64,000 nt of DNA from Gonapodya prolifera JEL478 (Eukaryota > Monoblepharomycota > Monoblepharidomycetes > Monoblepharidales > Gonapodyaceae), in contig KQ965759.1 in NCBI GenBank assembly GCA_001574975.1, positions 237,407 to 301,406 on the forward strand, in the 5' to 3' direction. Positions 37,460 to 48,931 of the stretch are shown here, in pieces. Made by a program: the position numbers and the translations under genes. Each line of letters begins with the position of its first letter. Positions within the stretch are counted from its first letter, which is position 1. The notes under the pieces were generated by a model. That model was not told the DNA's origin. It worked only from the letters and a program-made list of their open reading frames with translations, and did no database searches.

Positions 37460-38284
37460 CGCGATGGAATTACAAGACGCGTCACGTTCGACAACCGAAA
37501 ATCAGCGATGATTCCAGATGATAAAACCTCCAGAGTACGCACTCAACTACACGTTCAAAGAAGCTCTCCCTCGATTTTGGTCGTGGCACTAACTCGTGCT
37601 CATGTGGTTCGTGCACAACTGTTGAGGAAGCAGCCGCACGCACGAGTATATACCGGGTCTGTGTCGTTGCTCAACAAAGCGGAGGAAGATACGTATGAGC
37701 ACGTGAGGAGTATCACCGTCCTGGGACCAACTGCTGGACTACCCACGCTTTCCCCCTCGGAGGGTGACTTCAGCGAAATTATGCTCTACCTTTCTTGAGG
37801 GGTGGATATGTGACATTGTGCACTTATAATAGCTGAGGCAATGGCATCAATAAGTTTTAGACATGTTGGTGGACCAAATCAGTTGATGTCCCTGACTAGT
37901 GTTGAGGACCTTGTATAAACTTCTCCTGCTGATTACGATCCGACCTTCCAGCCAAAAGAGGCACGAATTAAATACGGAGAAGAAAAGACAATTAATCTCA
38001 CCCCAAAGTCTGTGGGCGGTATATTCTGTTTTAGTCGACTCCACTGCCATCCCGTCGACTTGAGATCGGCCCAGGTCCTTTGCGACTTTCGATCGAGATT
38101 TTGAACTTCCCGCTTCAAATCCACGTCGAATCGAGGTGCTGCACGTTCTCGCTACGGATTCTTCCTCATTTTGAGCCATCTTTCAGGCCACCCCTACTTT
38201 TCTTGTCATCGATACCTTCAGGCTGCGGCAACCTTGGAACTCAAACACACACGAAACCGCAACGTCTCCCTCAAAACAACTCAA
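37460..38284. other. Intergenic
   Basis: About 820 nt with no supported gene. The last part is the presumptive promoter of the cyclopropane-fatty-acid synthase gene. Confidence 0.4.
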
Positions 38285-40643
38285 ATGAGCCCGATTCAAT
38301 CTAAAGGAGTGGCGACATCGGGCGTTTTCGGGAAGTTGTGGGATGGCGGTGAGTTCCAGTCAACACACTTTGGGGGGCGCGAAAGGGACGAGCGAGCATT
38401 GGCCATTTTCGGCGGACTCTTTTGAATTCGAATTGCGGAAATGAATTCTCCTGGAGACGTTCCGTCTTGCGCGAGCGGGGAATGGCGGAGGGTACATCAA
38501 GAGGGAGCCACCTGTTTGTTGCCAAGACCGGAAAGTCATGGACGCGCTCTTCGCGAGCAAAATCTTTGTCACACGGCGGAGTTCGATTGCGGGAATGTAT
38601 TTCCACTCAATCCTTCAGAGCCGCCCGGTGGATTCGCTCAGAATGCTTGTTTTCAAGTCGATCAAGAACATGAAGCCTTTCTCATTTACCTTCCACCTCT
38701 GAAGCAACCTCCCTTTTGCGGAACTCTATGATTTCTTCTCTGAAAGGGACGATTACCACGGGCTACCTCACTATTATCGATGAGACCGGTGCCACACACG
38801 AAGATATCAATGTCAACAGTCGAGATGCCGTCGACGAAACCTTGAGAGCTGACTTCACAGTCAAGGACGAAATCTTCTGGTGGCGAGTGGCTGGCACCGA
38901 GTCGCTGGTGAACTTGGATATTGATCCAAATCAAACTAAGAGTCTCTGACACGTGATCCCCACTGCTCCCCCTTCTTTTTGTACCAGGGAGTCGGCGAGG
39001 CGTTCATGTATGATGAATTCGAGACGTCGGATATTGCAAAGCTTTTGAAGGTGAGCGGGATCCTCCTCGTGTGTCGTGGAACGTCCGGGTGAAACTCAAT
39101 TGCTTCGACGTCAATTAGGTTCTGGCGCTCAATCGCCCAGCTGCTGCGACTTACTCGTTGGTCCCACAACCGTTGTGGAATCTCATGGAGTATCTTCGTG
39201 GTGTCATCTACTACTGGACTGTGGCGAGAAACGATTCTCGCGGGGGCTCCGAGAAAAACGTGAAGGAACACTACGACATTGGAAACGAGCTGTTTGAGGG
39301 CTTCCTGGTCAGTAAAAAAACCACTCTTGTGATTTCATCTGAGCTAATCGAATTGTTACACTCGACAAAGGACGAAACGATGACATACTCTTGTCCCATC
39401 TTTCCAGGCATGGCACCGCAACCTTCTTCGCTAAACACCGACACCGCAACGTCTACAGCTGAAGACGATGAAACAATCTGCTCTGATCGGATGCCAAGCC
39501 CTCCTCCGGAGACTTCTTCACCACCCCAGAAACCCGTACCACTCCCGTACCTTCGATCTTACCCCGTTCCACCTTCCAGTCTCCTCGCTCAGGCCCAAAC
39601 GGCGAAGTTGAGACGCCTCATTCATCTATCTGGATTCCGCCCAGGCGATCGCGTCGTGGAGATCGGCTCCGGTTGGGGGTCGATGTCGCTGGAACTCACG
39701 GCCCTTGGCGCGAAACATGTTACCACCTTGACCCTTGCCGATGAACAAGCAGCTGTTGTGAGGGGGCGCTGTGACGAGAAAGTCGTCAAGTGTGAAGTTA
39801 TTGATTACCGAAAGTATGCCGATAAGGTAAATATTCCCAAACGAGTTAACTCGGCCGGTCGAAGTTCTGAACAACTGTGTTCCGGAAGTGTGAGGAACCA
39901 TTTGACCGTCTTGTTTCCTGTGAAATGATCGAAGCGGTCGGAAAGGAGTTCCTGGCTGAATACTTCGCAAAGATTGATAAAGTGAGTCGGCTTCGAACTT
40001 TCACTCGATGAGCCGCCTATTCTGACCACATGTCGATGCTGCGATTTCTACCAAACTCAACAGCTCGTCCACCCTATCCACGGAGCTGCCGCTATTCAGT
40101 TCATTTCGATTCCAGACAGTCGTTACAACGAATACGTTACCGGCGGTCCCGACTACATCAACAAGCACATTTTCCCCGGTGAGTTCTTCGGTAACACTTT
40201 GTCGCGAAATAGTCCACTTGCTTTACATCTCTCTTGACACAAAAGGTGGTCACCTCCCGTCCTTGACATCTTTCGTCGAGGCTGTGTACCAAGGCACCTC
40301 GGGGCGCCTCATCGTTGACGAAGCAAACCAAATCGGACCACACTACGCTGTAGCCCTCCGCATGTGGCGGGAGCGATTCCTGGCCAACTTCGACCAGGTG
40401 CGTTGATGACTAGCTGATGATCGAATGCCACGGAACCTCTGGTTGATTTTGCCCAAATCCACCTCGCAGATCGCACCGATCAAACCATCACTCTACACGC
40501 CTATCTTCCGCAGAAAATGGGAATTCTACTTCGCATTTTGTGAAGCGGGTTTCGAGACAGGGCGTCTTGGTATTTATCAAGTGAGACTTTGCCGGGAGGG
40601 AAGGCTGGGGCAATGGGGACAGTTAGCCCGTACCATTGCGTGA
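38285..40643 (+). CDS. Cyclopropane-fatty-acyl-phospholipid synthase family (SAM-dependent)
   Basis: Nine exons (38285-38348, 38705-38907, 38988-39050, 39119-39307, 39371-39826, 39889-39981, 40064-40178, 40246-40397, 40470-40643) join in phase to 502 residues. The family adds a methylene or methyl group from S-adenosylmethionine to a double bond of a membrane acyl chain. Motifs: LTIIDETG and GVGEAFMYDEF in the N-terminal domain; VKEHYDIGNELF; DETMTYSCPIF; the SAM site VVEIGSGWGSMSLEL; FDRLVSCEMIEAVG; YINKHIFPGG; and a C-terminal RRKWEFYFAFCEAGFETGRL. A ~60-residue Ser/Pro-rich insert follows CPIF. The first intron is 356 nt, unusually long here. The gene converges on the DUF1365 gene, with 160 nt between stops. 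Confidence 0.9.
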
Positions 40644-40803
40644 TGAGCATAGTGAAGAAGCGGACGAACAACGTCACACTGATTACTTGGGTATTACTCT
40701 CTCTTCTTAGATTGAAACTATTGTAAATTATATGTCTAAAATTTCATACAAATCCCTACTATTTTTGACAATGATCAGCTTGTATCAACTAGCAACTGGC
40801 CAA

Positions 40804-42775
40804 TCATCTTCCCCGCGCACTACCAACGTCACTCTCCCATCTGCTCCATCGTTCAAACTCATTCTCATTTGGACCCTTCGACCCATCGGAATAAGTTACC
40901 AAGCGTCCGCTTACCTCTTCGATTCCAGGTTCACTTCCTTCGACATACCATGCCAACTTGCGCCCCAATGACCCAAACAGGTTATACTCCACAGATGCCC
41001 AGAGCAAAAGCACAACGTCATAGAGCGACCCCGTCGCCGCAAGGGGTTCAAGAGCCGCATCTGTTGAATCAATTGTTTCGGCAAGTCTTCCAGAATTATG
41101 CCGTCGAATGGGACCCTCTACGCCCTTGACCGTTTGTCCTCCTTCTCCATCTTCAACGCGCAAAAAGTTCACAATGTCCCGTGGATTGCCCTCCCACCAG
41201 CCAGCCGCGTAACCCGCACGCCAGACAGCGTACGTTGATTGAGAGTCATTTCCCACGAGAGCAAGGTAGTACGGCAGTAGTAGGTGGGGAAGATGAATGC
41301 GAATCGTGTTTGCTGGCGACAGACAATCTGAAGGAGAGGTGGGAGTGACGGCAACAGAGAACGTTTGCAGAGACGGGTCGGTGAATGTAACAACAACATT
41401 CTTGGATTTCGAGTGAGCTATGTCGGAAAGCTGTGATAAAAAGCGGGGGAGAACTCTCCTAATGTCGAAAGATCGATATCGTTAAGATTTTCGCCATGGA
41501 AATGTCCAAGCACTCGTGTGAGTTACCTGCCAAACCACCCGCCATCGGAGACATCTTTGAAGATTGTGTAGCCTTCCCGCCATTGCAGCAAATATCCAGT
41601 GCCGTCTGCCCGATTCTCATAAACTTTTACCCAGCTTCCATTCATCTTACTTTCAATCAGTTCTCCTCCAGTGACCGGCTTTCCGTTTATATCAGTCCAG
41701 CTTGGGACAGGTTCTGGTCGACTGTAAACGGGTAGTTTCCCTCTGCTGGATGTGTATCCGTAATGCACAAGTGCGGCTTGGTAGAGTATTCGCGGAAAGG
41801 TAAGAAAGGCGGTGAGGGGCATCGTGGCAAATAAGGTGAGGAGATTTTGTTGGGTAACGGGAGCGAAAGTTGGGGCTTCTAGGATAGAGAAAAGGCGCGC
41901 AAAGAACACCTTGGGGGTTTTGGGGTACTCTCCCGGCGCGACGTCCTCCTTGGGATCCGAAGGGCTGTCGTGAAACGTGATGGACACGTCCAGGTTTCGA
42001 GATTCCCCGATCCCGCCATTGAAAGGATTGGTGAGGTGGACGACGTACCATCCTTTTCTGTGATTGAAGGGTGAGACGTGAAAAGAACGATGTACGACGT
42101 TTGAGGTGTCATAGCTATCAACAAAGAAGGGTTAATTATTTGTGTTGGTTTTTTCGACGCCGCCCGACTAGCACGCACCCTGTCCTTGTCTTCACTCTGT
42201 TTCGCTCATCCAGCATATAGATATGCGAGTCCCCAAAGGTATTTGCCACTTCGAGAATCACACAAAGCAACTCCCGGTGGTGTTGTTCGTCCTCAGGCTT
42301 CGATTCGTCCCGCGCTTTCAAGACATAGTGGACCGAAAGAGGCCGGAAGGCATACCCCAAGACACACGGTGTAGTGAGGAGATACGAGGATCCCGCACGG
42401 GTTGGATCGATACCCTGCAGGTCGGCATTCGTATTCAGTAAATCTTGTCGAGTCGGTTTTACGAACTCAAAAAGAACCCACCACTTGCTCAAGCCAGTAC
42501 AACATGCGCTTCTCAATTGTATCAAGGCCATTGCCTTCTGCTCCTTGAACTTTCAAATAGTCCTTCGTCCTCAATCCGAACAACGGAGGTACAGAACTCT
42601 CCCAATCAATCCCCCACAACCACGACGATACGCCTTCGATCGTCCGCTCCAGACGGCGTACGTCTATCGCCACATAGAAAAGAGGATACTCGAAGCGCGT
42701 CCGTGATTCTGCAGGCAGGAGGCGGGCATGGAGTGTTGACACTGATGGCAGCAGGAGAGCCGGAGGCAGGGACAT
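40804..42775 (-). CDS. DUF1365-domain protein
   Basis: Four exons (42775-42482, 42414-42179, 42114-41527, 41458-40804) give 590 residues without frame conflict. The DUF1365 domain is plain: TLHARLLPAESRTRFEYPLF, VGIDPTRAGSSYLLTTPCVL, GYAFRPLSVHYVL, LLCVILEVANTFGDSHIYML and the hallmark HRSFHVSPFNHRKGWY. After ~350 residues a membrane-proximal segment (FAPVTQQNLLTLFATMPLTAFLTFPRIL) matches the end of bacterial DUF1365 proteins. The last ~230 residues are an extension not recognised. In many bacteria DUF1365 genes sit in operons with CFA-synthase-like methyltransferases and an FAD amine-oxidase-like gene. The adjacency here suggests joint work on a modified membrane fatty acid; biochemical role unproven. 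Confidence 0.88.
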
Positions 42776-43129
42776 CAGCGGATTCTTCTTTGATCAATCG
42801 CTCTCCAAAAATGAAAACACGGTGAAGACGGTGTGAGGTCGAGCAATGAGAATAGGATCCCAAGGTGGAGGGGTAAATTTCAAATGTCCGGCAGTGAATT
42901 CGCATCTTTGGGACAAGATAACCGAAATACAATGAAAGGGCATGTTCAACTGAAGATGGTTGCTCTCTTGATTTCCTTGTACTTGTTCGACAAGTCGAGG
43001 ATGGGATCCGACGTGGTGTCGGCGCACACGCTAACTGAACTCGCCCCTCAGCTCAACCTAAACACGGACAGACTCTCCTGTCATCCAGCGAGATAATCAA
43101 AACTGAGCGTCAGCTTCTAATTGCACACC

Positions 43130-44584
43130 ATGGACTCGCAACAGCTCGATAAAGATCTAGAAACTTGGCGAATCAAGCGATTCATCACCACTCTGAAATC
43201 GATGAGAGGAAACGGCCCGAGCATGATGAGCCTCATCATCCCACACCAAAGTGAGACACAGTTGCTGCGGGTTTGCGGTTTGAGCTCTCTCTGACCTTTG
43301 GATGCCTCTCGGCCAACGTAATCTATCCCTCCAAGATCAAATCTCCCGAGTCAGGAAGGTACTCGACGACGAGCTCGGAACCGCGACCAACATCAAGTCG
43401 CCATCTAACCGCCGCTCAGTCCTGTCGGTTATCGGGCACGCTCAAGCGAGACTGAAGTTGTCCAACAAAGTGCCAAGAATGGGTTGGCGTTGTTCTGTGG
43501 GACAGTCGTGACGGGAGAAGGGAAAGAGCGGAGAATGAACATCGACTTGGTGCCGTTTAAAGCCTTGACGCACCCTCTATACTTTTGTGACAGTCGCTTT
43601 CATGTAAGAACCCCTTCTGCATTCCTTTACAAAGTCGATCACATCTAATCGCAGAGCCACTTCACAATGTCGAGCCCCTCGCTGAGCTTCTCGAGCCTGA
43701 CACACGCTTTGGATTCATCGTCATGGATGGCCACGGAACCCTGTTCGGCACCGTGTCCGGAAACAACCGCGAGGTGCTCTATAAGATCCAACTGGACCTC
43801 CCGAAGAAGCATGGTCGTGGAGGGCACTCTGCGCTGAGATTCTCCAGACTCCGAGACGAGAAGAGGCACAATCATGTGCGACGTGTTGCGGAGCTCGCTG
43901 TCCGGTTCTTCATTTCGCATGATCGGGTGAATGTGGAGGGACTGGTTCTGGCGGGGTCTGCGATTTCAAGACGGAGCTTTCTCAGGTGGGTGAGAGGTTG
44001 TCGCTATTCCTAGTATCTCGTGTTTCCTGACATCCTTTCTAATGTGCTTCATGATGTTTGTATTCATCACCAGTCCGACCTCCTCGACGCCCGCCTCCAA
44101 ACAAAAATCCTCTGCGTCGTCGATATCTCCTACGGCGGCGAGAATGGGTTCAACCAAGCAATCGACCTGCCAACGATACCTTGAAAATCGTCAAGTTCAC
44201 GCAGGAACGCAAACTCGTCCAGTCCTTCTTCTAGGAGATCGCGAAAGAGGGTCTTGAGATGAACAGATGCGTGTGGAAGTATCCGGCGAGTGGAGATACC
44301 GCGGACATATCGTTCTCCGCCAGAAGACGGTCAAGCGCGTCGACGCGTCGGTGATGTAGAGATGGAGCTCGCCGAAACGCACCCCCCTCATCGAGTGGCT
44401 CGCGGAGTCCTACAAAGAGTTCGGCTCGGCCCTGGCGATCGTCACCGATAAGAGCCCAGAGGTCGCGCAGTTTGTGCGAGGATTTGGTGACGTTGGGGCA
44501 TTGTTGAGGTACAAGGTCGCCCAGGAGTTGGATGGGGAGGAGGAAGATGAGTTTGTGTCGGATGATAAGTTCGATGCGGTTTAA
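43130..44584 (+). pseudogene. Translation release factor eRF1, inactivated duplicate
   Basis: A non-processed eRF1 copy (introns retained). It contains [37 protein letters not shown] (with the NIKS stop-codon-recognition motif), [34 protein letters not shown] and [15 protein letters not shown]. The last should contain the universal GGQ motif; the codon is CAC, giving GGH. Other damage: one-base losses near 43477 (before NGLAL), near 43961 (GSADFKTEL broken) and near 44170; an in-frame TAG at 44232-44234 where an acidic residue is expected; and loss of most of domain 3 before LIEWLAESYKEFGSALAIVT. The C-terminal end (VRGFGDVGALLRYKV...) is intact. A functional eRF1 must exist elsewhere in the genome. 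Confidence 0.92.
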
Positions 44585-44747
44585 GATTTGTAATTATGTA
44601 CATAGTTTGTGACGATGACAAGATGGATTTTTTTCAGCACAGCTGTTGTTACATCAACATTTGACTTCATGCGATGATTGCTCTTTTACTTCCACAACCA
44701 AGATAAGTGCAAACGATCCACATTCCAAAATCAAAGCAACCCGAACA

Positions 44748-45829
44748 TCAATCCTCTTCTTCGAATTCGTCGCCCTCAATCTCCTGCGCGGGAGCAGGGG
44801 CGGGGGCAGGAACCGCCTTCGCTTTGGCCTTGGCGACGGGTGTCGCGACTGGTGCCGCGACTGGTGCCGCGACTGGTGCCGCGACTGGTGCAGCGACTGG
44901 TGCAGCAGTAGCGGGAGTAGCAGGAGCAGCGGCGACTTCACCAGCGCACGCTGGGAGAGGTGAAGGTGCGGCGGCGGCCTTTGTAGCGGCGGGTTTCGCA
45001 GCGGCAGTCTTCGTCGTTGATGGAGCCGCGGCAACCGGGGCGGCAGGGGCAGCGACTGGAGCGGCAGGGGCTGGTGCAGGTTGGGGGGTTGCTCCACCGG
45101 CACCGGCGGGTGGTGCTGTTGGAGTCGTATGAGATGAAGTCATAAAAAGAGTGAACAAAATGGAAAAGGCGAAACTCACTTCCAGCAATGAACATGCCCG
45201 GGATAGCGGTATACCAGATATCCTCATCGTTCTCAACGACAACCGCTTCAGCGACGAGTTGCATACCGGGCGTCACAGCCGCATCAGGCGTCCACGTGTA
45301 TGCGAGCGTGGTCTTTGTGTTACCCTGGAAGTGACCCATGGTGCTCATGGCTCCCGACGAGGCACCGCTCATGGCAGTGCAGTCCTTGCCGCGCATTCCG
45401 ATGCCGTCGGGGATGGTGAATTGACCGACGTGTTGTGTGCCGGCGGCATCGCGGACCCACATGACTGGTAGCAGAAGGGTCTTTGGCTTGGTTGGGGACA
45501 AGAATGCAGAAGGAGAGGATACGCACTGAGTCCTTTGTATGAGCGAATGCCGGTCAATGCGATAGAATACGCAGCTCCCTGTTGAGTTGCCACCATTGTC
45601 GCGCGAGGTGCGACTCCTTTACCATGCGGACGCTGCATGCTGAGGTAAACGTTTATAGTCGGTAGAGGCAGTCAGGTGCCCTGCTCCAGAAGATGAAGGT
45701 CAATATACCAACTCACGCAGCTGTGTTGGTGTCCTCGTACAAGCATACTGGGGCACCACCTTGGGGGAATGCAAGCGCCGAAGAGGCCAGGAGTAGGACC
45801 AATGCGATAAGGAAAGTGACGGAGACCAT
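44748..45829 (-). CDS. Secreted Reeler-like domain protein with Pro/Ala-rich tail
   Basis: Four exons (45829-45717, 45639-45527, 45464-45180, 45115-44748) give 292 residues. A signal peptide (FLIALVLLLASSALA) leads into a Reeler/DOMON-type beta sandwich: YSIALTGIRSYKGLIMWVRD, QHVGQFTIPDG, KTTLAYTWTPDAAVTPGMQL, and EDIWYTAIPGMFIAG. The tail is Ala/Pro/Val-rich, with a perfect-looking (APVAA)n tract encoded by 15-nt repeats, and ends in an acidic EGDEFEEED. Cysteines near the start and within the domain fit a secreted fold. Reeler domains occur in extracellular and defence proteins; the fungal role is unknown. The tail may be O-glycosylated and span the wall. Confidence 0.75.
44836..44910. repeat. 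15-nt tandem repeat encoding (APVAA)n
   Basis: About five copies of a 15-nt unit (GCGACTGGTGCCGC plus one base; the last two have GTGCA in place of GTGCC) within the coding sequence of the Reeler-like gene. The unit is a multiple of three, so copy number can vary without breaking the frame. Confidence 0.85.
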
Positions 45830-47314
45830 GACTGTTTGCTGATGCGAGTGGCGTGGGATGTATCGACGGATGACCGATTTCATAAGGATGCGAGAATAAG
45901 GTTTTCATTTCCGAAGGAGGGGGCGTGGGGCGTAATGAGAGAAGAGATCAAGGGAGGGTAGTGACCGGGTCTGCGATCTTGCATGCCGCCGAGGGCGATT
46001 CCACCCGCAAATCATTCGGTTGTTGAAGTTTAAATCACGAGTAGATCGATACGTGTCGTTTTCCTTTGGCTTTGTGGTGGATTGACGAGAATTCAAAGAT
46101 GCAGTTAAGTTGGGGATTCTCCCGCTTGAGAGGTGGCGTGTAGGGCTTTCCACCTTGCATCGCTCCCAGGACTCTGTCGCTCAATACATAGTACTTTGGA
46201 GACAATAAACAACGCTGTCGTGAAGTGGTGGAGGTGGTCAATTGTCTTCACTCCGAAGGAACTCATTCGTCATAGAAAAATGGCACCAATACAGTCAACC
46301 CCGAACGACTCATCAATCCAACAACATCTGAGCCCGTTGTATCATTTACTGTACGTTCCTGTTGCAGAAGCATTGTTCCCAAAACTGCAACGCGTGACCT
46401 CATTCCCTAGCGGAGCGTACCTACGGTGAGAGATCATCACGTCAGGTCACCGACAAAGCTTCACGATGGACGATCAGTGCTGAGACCACTGCACAGCGGT
46501 CGAGTCATTGGCGGTAACACGTTAGACTTGAATGTTCCTTCGGTGATCATGCCACGCTGCCGTATGTACTAGTCGCACGGTCGATCCCAAAAAGTCGGGA
46601 ATCATTGCGACACAAAAACAGGTTAGCCGTGCCTTTTCCGATTCCGCTTACAACCACACCACAGACGCCTCCGTATCGCACGTTGCGGTGGCGTCTAATC
46701 TGCATGGACACGACACCGACTTTTTCTAGGTCGGTGCCTTCACCAAATGGCGACCAAAAACACCGGCCGCGGTGCGCAGTACCCACTCCGCTCACTCTCG
46801 TGGACAGCATTCCCTCTTGGCCCCAAAACCTTGTTTGAGGCTGCCGCCACGCTACCCCTCTGGTCTCTGGAGCCATTCCATGCGCATGCTGATAAATCAG
46901 GTTCGATAACATCATCCACCGAACTCGCCCACCTGCCCCAAGTTCTAATCAAGTGACGGTAGCGGGACACGGAAATCCCCAAGAATGTCGCCGTACGATG
47001 GACGGGCGTCGGGTCGGTCCACGTCCGCGGCCTGACTTTGCGAGGAGGTGTTTCAGAAAGGTCTGCGCGTGGATCGAGCAAGGAAACTTCAAGCCCAGCG
47101 CTGTCAAGGTCGTTCCAAGTGGCTTTACATGCAGCAACAAAGTATGTCTTACGACGCTTCGCAAACCTTCCAACGCGCTGCCGAACTAGCCTACTTCCCA
47201 CACCAGGGGTGTGGTTTGGAACTTGCACACAAAACTGGTGGCACAAACCCGAGTGTGGCTTGTTCGAATCCATACGAGCTCAGGTGAACCGCGGCTTTCG
47301 CTCCAAAAACCTCA
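45830..47314. other. Intergenic, no supported gene
   Basis: About 1.5 kb. A minus-strand open frame of 177 codons (47273-46740) shows no recognisable domain and no splice context, so it is not called. The first part is the presumptive promoter of the Reeler-like gene. Confidence 0.4.
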
Positions 47315-48324
47315 ATGGACCTCACCCCCTTCTTCACTCACCTCCCATCGGAAACCCTCCACGCGATCGCCCACCTCCTCCCCGTCCGCGCTCTCGTGTG
47401 TCTCTCCACTCCCTCTCGCACATTCCGCCAACGAATCGCGTCGGACCAGCAGTCGTGGCACCGTCTGGATTTCTCAGACACCTCACCCGGCACCTTCAAT
47501 GAAGAGCTCTACTTGGTCTGCCTCGCTCAAATCGCTTGATTGATCGCCCCGGGTCTTCACTGCGACGTCCTGACGGCAAAGGGCGTTGCCATGATGGCAA
47601 TCGTGGAACTGACATTCGAAGGATCGAGAGTCCCCAATTGGACGGTCTCTGCAGCAATGAAGCTAACCCCTATTCGTCGCTTGTCGTTCCGCAACTGGCG
47701 CAAGGTCGAGCTGGAAAACCTTCTCTCACACCACAAGTTCATGGACCCCCCACCGGCCATCAACCGGAATGCTAGATGGAACGATGACTCTCGCTAAGAT
47801 ACATTGACTTTACCGGTGTTGTGACCACCCTGGTAGCCTTGGGGCTGGGCGGTGCCTTGGTATTTTCAATCAGCGACTCGACATACTCCCCATGGACATG
47901 TCTCGAGCGGCTGTTCCCCAACGTCACGCTCAACCTGCCATATCCCATACCTGCACACGCGCAATCGTCGCTGTGGACGATCCCCACAATATCATGAGCA
48001 GGCCGTTCTACCACCACACGGCGCAAACCTTGTCAAAATCAATGTGCTGGAAGTGTCTGCACGAGTGCGTTTGCGACGTCTGCGATAAAGCGTTACACCA
48101 TCCGCTGGGAAAAAGGACGTGCACGGGTCATGTTGAGCGATCGCGCACAATGCATGCTTTTACGCGGACTGTCGAAGTGTGGGTCAGAGGATTGCATCAA
48201 GCCTGGTGGTCGGTACTTTATTGAGCCCGATTGCGCGTTCGCTATTTGTCGGGTATGCGCTCAAATTCCTGGGACAGTACCGCTTTGTGAATCGTGCGGG
48301 AACTTTGTGTGCGTGGAGCACTAG
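47315..48324 (+). pseudogene. F-box protein, interrupted
   Basis: ATG 47315 opens a typical F-box: FFTHLPSETLHAIAHLLPVR followed by ALVCLSTPSRTFRQRI. The frame meets TGA at 47537-47539 but continues in the same frame with leucine-rich-repeat-like sequence (VELTFEGSRVPNWTVSAAMK, LTPIRRLSFRNWRKVELENL). After a further shift near 47795 come RYIDFTGVVTTLVALGLGG and a Cys-rich end (CGSEDCIKPGGRYFIEPDCA, CRVCAQIPGTVPLCESCGNF) ending at TAG 48322. The whole resembles a chytrid F-box gene that has lost its frame. F-box proteins recruit substrates to SCF ubiquitin ligases. Confidence 0.55.
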
Positions 48325-48931
48325 GACGATCACGTGTACTGCTGCAAAGGTCGCATTATAGCATTCGATGATTTCTTAGTCGGAAGTGGAGGGTGGGGTG
48401 GTGACCGAAGGATAAGTGCTTTTTCTGATTAGATTATTTGGCCATGGCGTGGATTCTGGTATCGGTTCTTAGAACGTTTTTCGCGGGCCGGTCACAGCTG
48501 CCATCCATGTATTCGTCTCAGTCACTTCCACTCTCACTAGTCCCTCATTTTGTATTCTTTTCGACCTACGTATCTTTGTAATTTATGCGCTGATGATCCC
48601 GTGACGCACTCAAATGAATTTGCATCAACAATTTTCCTCCATAAGCCCGACACGTCCATTTCGTCTAAGTATCATCCTCGGTAGTCTCACTTTTCTCAGT
48701 GAGTGCTCTCCCGTCGACAGTTTTCTTCGACGTTGTCTCAGTCGTTGTCTCATCGAAACGCTTTCGCGCTGTCCACAATAGATACATACATTCTACTTAC
48801 AGGACTGTAAACGGACGAAAAAAACACCAGAGATCTATATGCAGCCAGTACAAAGTGAATGCTTGCTATGTGTGATAATACATCCCATGTCAAGTGAATT
48901 CAATGCGAGTTGCAACGTCTGGATCTGGTTC
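48325..48931. other. Intergenic
   Basis: About 600 nt, AT-richer than the flanking genes. It contains the downstream region of the protease gene and no coding signal. Confidence 0.45.

Noticed and set aside
46740-47273. 177-codon minus-strand open frame
   Set aside because: No recognisable domain, signal peptide or adjoining exon; probably a chance frame in GC-rich sequence.
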